From positions 1 to 5,890 of the forward strand of contig JAJFLS010000209.1 in NCBI GenBank assembly GCA_021772595.1: a DNA stretch of 5,890 bases. Direction: 5' to 3'. The notes under the pieces were generated by a model that saw only the letters and a program-made list of their open reading frames with translations, was not told where the DNA came from and searched no databases. The DNA is from Opitutales bacterium (GTDB taxonomy: Bacteria > Verrucomicrobiota > Verrucomicrobiia > Opitutales > Opitutaceae). Shown in pieces: positions 1 to 5,890 of the stretch (position 1 is the first letter of the stretch; each line of letters opens with the position of its first letter). The translations under genes were made by a program, and so were the position numbers.

Positions 1-1
1 T

Positions 2-3430
<3,429 letters not shown>

Positions 3431-3501
3431 TACAGATGCGGTGCATCCAGGCATTTGCTTCAAAGCTCTCCATATTCACTGTGGGCGCATTGGTGCCAGT
3501 C

Positions 3502-3807
3502 TTAGTTTAGCAGATGAAATTCCCACTGCATACGAGTGGTAGCTACACCGGGAATCCGGTGTGGAAAATGCGAACTCGTCTCGGAAAACGCCTCAAGTTG
3601 ACGCCTTTGCTGTAGGCGGAAGAATTGTTCTTGTGCACACTGGACAAGTAGCGGATAGCTTTCGCAAGTTTCACGGAAATTTTGTGCATTAATTGGAGTT
3701 AGGTCCAATAATTGCACAAAGCTAATAGAGCTCCGGAACGCACGCATGTGCGGGTAGGATGATGAGGCGTTGCCGTATTCACGTCTCAAATACAGTTTCG
3801 TGCTCAA
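3502..3807 (-). CDS. Doubtful hypothetical open frame, 101 codons
   Basis: I do not recognise this protein. The frame begins with TTG directly abutting the divergent vapB start; an ATG at 3747-3745 would give 81 residues beginning MRAFRSSISF. There is no Shine-Dalgarno at either start, no domain, no signal peptide and no clear codon third-position bias. It contains the 3681-3720 hairpin and the 3545-3562 hairpin, which argues against a conserved coding function. It is listed only because it is the longest open frame in an otherwise gene-free stretch; most likely it is chance or a relic. Confidence 0.15.
   Translation of the reverse strand: MSTKLYLRREYGNASSSYPHMRAFRSSISFVQLLDLTPINAQNFRETCESYPLLVQCAQEQFFRLQQRRQLEAFSETSSHFPHRIPGVATTRMQWEFHLLN
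3545..3562. repeat. Perfect 7-bp hairpin ACACCGG-GAAT-CCGGTGT
   Basis: A GC-rich inverted repeat with 7-base arms and a 4-base loop, about 115 bases after the purL stop. There is no T-run on either side, so it is not a typical intrinsic terminator. It could protect the 3' end of a purL transcript or be part of a REP-like or mobile-element remnant. The structure is seen; the role is unknown. Confidence 0.6.
3681..3720. repeat. Long imperfect hairpin, 17-base arms, 6-base loop
   Basis: Left arm 3681-3697 (TTTGTGCATTAATTGGA) and right arm 3704-3720 (TCCAATAATTGCACAAA) pair at 15 of 17 positions around the loop GTTAGG. The two mismatches sit in the middle (arm positions 9 and 11), giving an 8-bp outer stem and a 6-bp inner stem. 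The arms are AT-rich and there is no T-tract after either side. Candidates are a folded non-coding RNA element, a protein-binding operator for the neighbouring vapB, or the tip of a lost mobile element. Nothing in the sequence decides among these. Confidence 0.75.
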
Positions 3808-4101
3808 ATGAGAACAACGATTCGAGTGAATGATGAACTGCTACTGCGAGCCAAGCGAAAAGCGGCCCGAGAAGGGCATTCGCTCTCTTCGTTAGTTGAG
3901 GATGGCTTGCTTATGGTGTTGTCGAAAACTCAATCTAAAGCGTTGCCTACTTCAACTCACGAAGGAGGACTGAGACCAGGGATTGATATTAACAGCAATG
4001 CGGAATTGTTAGATTTGGTTGGCGAGCATGGGGATGGTAGTTCTGTTGGTTCTTCTATTATCCGTCTGGCTGGCGCCTGGATTCGCGGTCTCTCTGCTTG
4101 A
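3808..4101 (+). CDS. vapB: VapB-type ribbon-helix-helix antitoxin with altered C-terminus
   Basis: The 97-residue protein starts MRTTIRVNDELLLRAKRKAAREG, the standard opening of VapB antitoxins: a DNA-contacting beta strand (residues 2-7), helix 1 (8-22) and helix 2 (SLSSLVEDGLLMVL, about 25-38). A linker and the toxin-binding tail GGLRPGIDINSNAELLDL (residues 53-70) follow, also typical. Family members usually end a few residues later and are followed by vapC. Here the frame runs on through about 27 atypical residues (GEHGDGSSV to RGLSA), and no intact PIN-domain toxin follows, so the end was probably displaced by an indel. The expected role is DNA binding at its own promoter and neutralising a VapC ribonuclease; without a partner it is probably an orphan. 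ATG start; no Shine-Dalgarno is visible upstream. Confidence 0.8.
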   Translation: MRTTIRVNDELLLRAKRKAAREGHSLSSLVEDGLLMVLSKTQSKALPTSTHEGGLRPGIDINSNAELLDLVGEHGDGSSVGSSIIRLAGAWIRGLSA

Positions 4102-4190
4102 TCTGGCGGAATGGCTATCCCGGCTCTACTGAATTTCTGAATAAGGGGAAATCGCGGAATACGGGCCCAAGAAACTGCCCATCAGGCCGG
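4034..4190 (+). pseudogene. Possible decayed vapC (PIN-domain toxin) remnant
   Basis: Right where vapC normally starts, the frame at 4034 reads MVVLLVLLLSVWLAP and then LLDLAEWLSRL before stopping at 4130-4132. VapC proteins of this type typically start M-x-LLDVNxLLxLAWP and have an xxWL segment some 15-20 residues on, so this looks like that start with the Asp-Val-Asn catalytic motif deleted. In a second frame, GYPGSTEFLN (about 4110-4140) resembles the WATCPLTEFGFL region. In a third, AQETAHQAGLF (about 4165-4197) resembles the later helix. The pieces come in the right order but in three frames and with deletions. The similarity is from memory and the fragments are short, so this remains a hypothesis. 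If right, it explains the odd vapB tail. Confidence 0.33.
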
Positions 4191-4191
4191 A

Positions 4192-4596
4192 TTATTTGCG
4201 ATTGTATGGACTTCTCCCTTCCGCAACCATTTTGGGAGACGATTCTTGAAGCAAGACTTCGGCTGCGATCCCCAAGGAATGGTTCAAACGTCGAATCATA
4301 GAAAGGGAGAGTGGCCGCTTTCGATTGAGAATTTCAGATACCTTCGACTTGTTTCCAATCATCGGCTCGAGGTCTTTGTTTACCAATCCCTGTTGATCCA
4401 TCCGAAAGCGGATGGCTTCAATTGGATCGGGGAGTTCTCTTTTGATGGATTCCTTTTCGTAGGTTTCTGCGAGCAATGCTAGCAATTCGAGTTCGTTTTC
4501 CTCGACAGAACCGGGCGATGGATCGGTATCCATCAAAGCCGATATTTTAGCGATAGCTGCAGCGTGTTCCTTTTTTGTCTTAATAAGTTTAATCAT
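4192..4596 (-). CDS. higA: HigA-type antitoxin, HTH transcriptional regulator
   Basis: A 134-residue antitoxin partner of the toxin encoded just upstream. The N-terminal part (about 1-55) is acidic and helical, with ALMDTDPSPGSVEENELELLALL, typical of the HigA dimerisation region. Residues about 60-116 form a Cro/C1-type helix-turn-helix with IRFRMDQQGL, the recognition-helix region GNKSKVSEILNRKRPLS, then MIRRLNHSLGIAAEVLL, closely matching known HigA proteins. The family usually ends soon after the VLLQ segment; the last 15 or so residues (SPKMVAEGRSPYNRK) may be read-through into flanking DNA. It starts 12 bases after the higB stop with almost no Shine-Dalgarno (TCGCC before ATG), so translation is probably coupled to higB. 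It neutralises HigB and probably represses the operon. It converges tail to tail with vapB. Confidence 0.92.
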   Translation of the reverse strand: MIKLIKTKKEHAAAIAKISALMDTDPSPGSVEENELELLALLAETYEKESIKRELPDPIEAIRFRMDQQGLVNKDLEPMIGNKSKVSEILNRKRPLSLSMIRRLNHSLGIAAEVLLQESSPKMVAEGRSPYNRK

Positions 4597-4608
4597 GGCG
4601 AGTGATTG

Positions 4609-4893
4609 TTAGAATGTCTTTTTGGAATATTCCGCGTGAGTGCCTATCCACTCGATCAATACGATCCCGTTTTGATATCTGATTTTAACCACGAGGCGAA
4701 ATCGGTTGCCTTTGATGTTAAAGATAACGCGGTTGTCCGCGAGGAAGTCAGCGGATCGGTAACGGTTCTTGATGTCTTGAGTCGTTTTCCAATTCGCTCT
4801 TTCCGTTTCATCCCGCCATGCGATTAACGCGTCTCTTGCGTTTGCGTGTTTTCGCGAAAATTTGTCTAGCTTGTCAGTCCCAATAACCCGCAT
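4609..4893 (-). CDS. higB: HigB-type mRNA interferase toxin
   Basis: A 94-residue RelE-superfamily toxin that cleaves mRNA on the ribosome when not bound by HigA. The sequence is nearly textbook: MRVIGTDKLDKF start, KHANARDALIAW, ANWKTTQDIKNRYRSADFL, then the core VIFNIKGNRFRLVVKI and the C-terminal IGTHAEY motif shared by the HigB family. The length fits the usual 90-110. I chose the ATG at 4893-4891 because homologues begin MRVI; a TTG two codons upstream (4899) is possible but less likely. Toxin-before-antitoxin order is the hallmark of higBA. There is no strong Shine-Dalgarno. A TTGACC hexamer at 4932-4927 with a weak AATGAT 16 bases on could be the promoter. No inactivating change is seen, so the pair looks functional. 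Confidence 0.93.
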   Translation of the reverse strand: MRVIGTDKLDKFSRKHANARDALIAWRDETERANWKTTQDIKNRYRSADFLADNRVIFNIKGNRFRLVVKIRYQNGIVLIEWIGTHAEYSKKTF

Positions 4894-4935
4894 GCGCAAT
4901 GGACATCATTCGAGATAAATCCATGAGGTCAAATA

Positions 4936-4960
4936 TAAAGTTCCCATAATGGGAACTTTA
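4936..4960. promoter_or_regulatory. Perfect palindrome, 10-bp arms, upstream of higBA and over a neighbour's stop codon
   Basis: TAAAGTTCCC (4936-4945) and GGGAACTTTA (4951-4960) are exact inverted copies around ATAAT. It lies 42 bases upstream of the higB start, where a HigA or HigBA operator would be expected, and next to AT-rich promoter-like DNA. It also overlaps the TAA stop (4960-4958) of the beta-propeller gene, and read in that gene's direction the stem is followed by TATATTTG, so it could instead act as an intrinsic terminator with a weak U-tract. Both jobs on one site are possible. The palindrome is certain; the function is inferred. Confidence 0.65.
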
Positions 4961-5608
4961 ATCCGGGCGTCTAAAACACACGATCTCGTTTTGCTCGCGG
5001 TGGTTGGTCCAGAGGTTTTGGCTGTCGAATGCGAGGGCTCGGGCTCCGAAGGGGATGCGGGCGATGTCGGTCGCGGTTGGCGTCTCGCTATTGAGATCTA
5101 TGCGAGTTAGATAGTAATTGTCGGTTTCCTCCTCGTCGGTAGTTGCGAGGTAGATACTGTTGTCGACAAAGGCTTGGCCGCAGATTCCGTGGGGCGATGG
5201 GAGCGATCGGGTGGGTTGTCCGTCCACTCCGAGAGTGAGAACGACTTTGTTGTACCATTGGCTGACATGAAGATTCTTCCCGTCGAAGCCGAGTTGGGAG
5301 CCGGTGTCGTCGGGGCACGGTAGTTCGAACTCGGGATCGAATCCTTCGCCGGGAATGAGGCGACGGATGATACGATTGTCTTCTTCGGTTTCGCCGCAGA
5401 GGACGCGAAGTTCGTTGCCGATGGAAACCATTCCGAAAGGGACGCCGGGCGCTTGGATCTCCCAAATAACGGTCCAGGTTTCAGGATCTATCTGATAGAC
5501 CTTTTGAGTTTCCATAGACCCCATCCAAAGGGAGTTGTCGTGCCATGCGAGGCTCTGAGGTCTAGGCGCTGGCGAAACGAGCCGTTTGATTTCGTGGATA
5601 TTGTTCAT
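4958..5608 (-). CDS. Small cytoplasmic beta-propeller protein of unknown function
   Basis: A 216-residue protein with about five propeller-like repeats of some 40 residues, each with a small-hydrophobic strand followed by L(W/Y/H)x(G/S/A): PQSLAWHDNSLWMGS (17-31), PFGMVSIGNELRVLCG (57-72), GSQLGFDGKNLHVSQW (103-118), CGQAFVDNSIYLATTD (143-158) and ARALAFDSQNLWTNHR (189-204). Strands such as KVYQID and YYLTRIDL close the blades. This is the pattern of SMP-30/NHL/YVTN or glutamine-cyclotransferase-like propellers, but no catalytic motif decides a function. There is no signal peptide or membrane segment, so it is probably cytosolic. ATG start at 5608; no Shine-Dalgarno. It is on the same strand as glcF and 143 bases downstream of it, so possibly the same transcript; a role linked to glycolate metabolism would be speculation. 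Confidence 0.85.
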   Translation of the reverse strand: MNNIHEIKRLVSPAPRPQSLAWHDNSLWMGSMETQKVYQIDPETWTVIWEIQAPGVPFGMVSIGNELRVLCGETEEDNRIIRRLIPGEGFDPEFELPCPDDTGSQLGFDGKNLHVSQWYNKVVLTLGVDGQPTRSLPSPHGICGQAFVDNSIYLATTDEEETDNYYLTRIDLNSETPTATDIARIPFGARALAFDSQNLWTNHREQNEIVCFRRPD

Positions 5609-5621
5609 TGGTTGGAAAATT

Positions 5622-5635
5622 TGGATTGTGGATTG
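5622..5635. repeat. Two tandem copies of heptamer TGGATTG
   Basis: TGGATTG occurs at 5622-5628 and again at 5629-5635, just upstream of the propeller gene start and overlapping the outer edge of the long inverted repeat. Only two copies, so it could be chance, but it shares the 7-base period of the repeats in purL. Confidence 0.5.
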
Positions 5636-5752
5636 TTGCCCACGGATGTCACGGATTTACACGGATTGGTTGTTCAATGGGGTAGGTGATTTGCTAATGA
5701 CCCCTAGTTTAAGTATATCCGTGCAAATCTGTGTGATCCGTGGGCAACAATC
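5631..5752. repeat. Long inverted repeat with 36-base arms between glcF and the propeller gene
   Basis: The left arm 5631-5666 and right arm 5717-5752 are reverse complements at 32 of 36 positions, with the outer 17 bases (starting GATTGTTGCCCACGGAT) perfect; the spacer is 50 bases. Each arm holds three CACGGAT-like heptamers: exact at 5641, 5650 and 5660 on the left; ATCCGTG at 5717 and 5736 and ATCTGTG at 5727 on the right. The right arm ends on the first base of the glcF stop codon. From memory, CACGGATTxACACGGAT-type strings are common dispersed repeats in Verrucomicrobiota and Planctomycetota genomes. In RNA it would form a strong hairpin, able to end or stabilise the glcF transcript or separate it from the downstream gene. 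It has no transposase, so it could be a non-autonomous MITE-like element. Confidence 0.88.
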
Positions 5753-5890
5753 TATTTTCTGTGCTCTCCGTCAAGCAGCTCGACTGTATGGACGACACGG
5801 AGAGGCTTCTGTTGTCCGTTCGAATGAAACTCGATTTGGGTGAGGCAGCCGATATTGCCGGTGGCGATGAGGTCGGCTCCGGTGGCTTGG
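5752..5890 (-). CDS. glcF: Glycolate oxidase iron-sulfur subunit, C-terminal end only
   Basis: The last 45 codons and TAG stop of a gene that enters from the right edge. The visible protein has ATGADLIATGNIGCLTQI, then PLRVVHTVELLDG near the end. The TGNIGC(L/x)xQ segment followed by a short spacer and (V/L)HTVELLD is the typical end of GlcF, the Fe-S subunit that carries electrons from glycolate oxidised by GlcD/GlcE to the membrane. The Cys (codon 5847-5845) belongs to the second cysteine-rich CCG domain. Related CCG-domain proteins (for example GlpC or heterodisulfide reductase subunits) share the domain, but the HTVELL tail favours GlcF. The N-terminal 4Fe-4S part is outside the window. 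The stop codon touches the long inverted repeat. Confidence 0.85.
   Translation of the reverse strand, partial: QATGADLIATGNIGCLTQIEFHSNGQQKPLRVVHTVELLDGEHRK

Larger units (their letters stand above)
3431..3807. other. 377-bp stretch between purL and vapB without a recognisable gene
   Basis: There is no convincing purL terminator; a short hairpin GATGC-GGT-GCATC (3435-3447) lacks a T-run. The stretch contains hairpins at 3545-3562 and 3681-3720 and a small one, CGCAC-GCAT-GTGCG, at 3739-3752. On the plus strand the frame 3432-3692 has only one internal stop (TAG 3540-3542) and reads like protein in places (for example DAFAVGGRIVLVHTG), so it may be an unrecognised gene relic. On the minus strand an open frame fills 3502-3807. 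Base composition is less GC-rich than purL. No tRNA-like or rRNA-like structure was seen. The vapB promoter must lie near the right end, but no good -35/-10 pair stands out. Confidence 0.6.

Noticed and set aside
3435..3447. purL terminator hairpin GATGC-GGT-GCATC
   Set aside because: A 5-bp stem with no following T-run is too weak to call.
4246..4482. 78-codon plus-strand open frame
   Set aside because: Antisense to the well-supported higA helix-turn-helix region.
4606..4827. 73-codon plus-strand open frame
   Set aside because: Antisense to higB, which has clear family motifs.
5088..5465. 125-codon minus-strand frame
   Set aside because: Arg/Ser-rich shadow in another frame of the propeller gene.
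5641..5742. Repeated CACGGAT units as a CRISPR array
   Set aside because: Units are only 7 bases, spacers are 2-3 bases, and the set is inverted; this is a palindromic element, not CRISPR.

Overview
The window holds the 3' nine-tenths of a large single-chain purL, a middle stretch of toxin-antitoxin (TA) genes and non-coding hairpins, and a minus-strand block with a small beta-propeller protein and the last 45 codons of a glycolate oxidase iron-sulfur subunit gene (glcF). No gene identifies the organism directly. The mix of a purL close to the gammaproteobacterial long form, near absence of Shine-Dalgarno sequences, dispersed heptanucleotide repeats (TCCGAAA, NNTTCAC, CACGGAT), and a glcF-like gene makes me think of the Verrucomicrobiota/Planctomycetota side of bacteria. 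That is an inference with modest confidence.

Layout. 2-3430 (+): purL, opening upstream of the window and complete at its 3' end, with two heptamer-periodic DNA tracts inside it, both translated and both in loop or linker positions. 3431-3807: no recognisable gene, but three perfect or near-perfect hairpins. 3808-4101 (+): a vapB-type antitoxin, followed by what looks like a badly decayed vapC toxin (about 4034-4190) rather than an intact partner. 4192-4893 (-): an intact higBA pair, toxin gene first, facing vapB tail to tail. 4936-4960: a perfect 10-bp-arm palindrome lying between higB and the next gene and overlapping that gene's stop codon. 4958-5608 (-): a five-repeat beta-propeller protein of unknown function. 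5609-5751: an intergenic region dominated by a long imperfect inverted repeat of 36-base arms whose right arm runs into the glcF stop codon. 5752-5890 (-): the glcF C-terminus.

How it fits together. purL (purine synthesis) and glcF (glycolate oxidation) are housekeeping or metabolic genes. The AT-richer segment between them carries one intact TA system, one antitoxin apparently stripped of its toxin, and structured non-coding DNA, and reads like an accessory insertion. higBA is probably autoregulated, possibly through the 4936-4960 palindrome. The propeller gene lies downstream of glcF on the same strand, 143 bp away, and could be co-transcribed through the inverted repeat. I see no wholly new defence or metabolic system. 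The most unusual features are the repeat elements domesticated into purL coding sequence and the decayed vapBC next to a live higBA.
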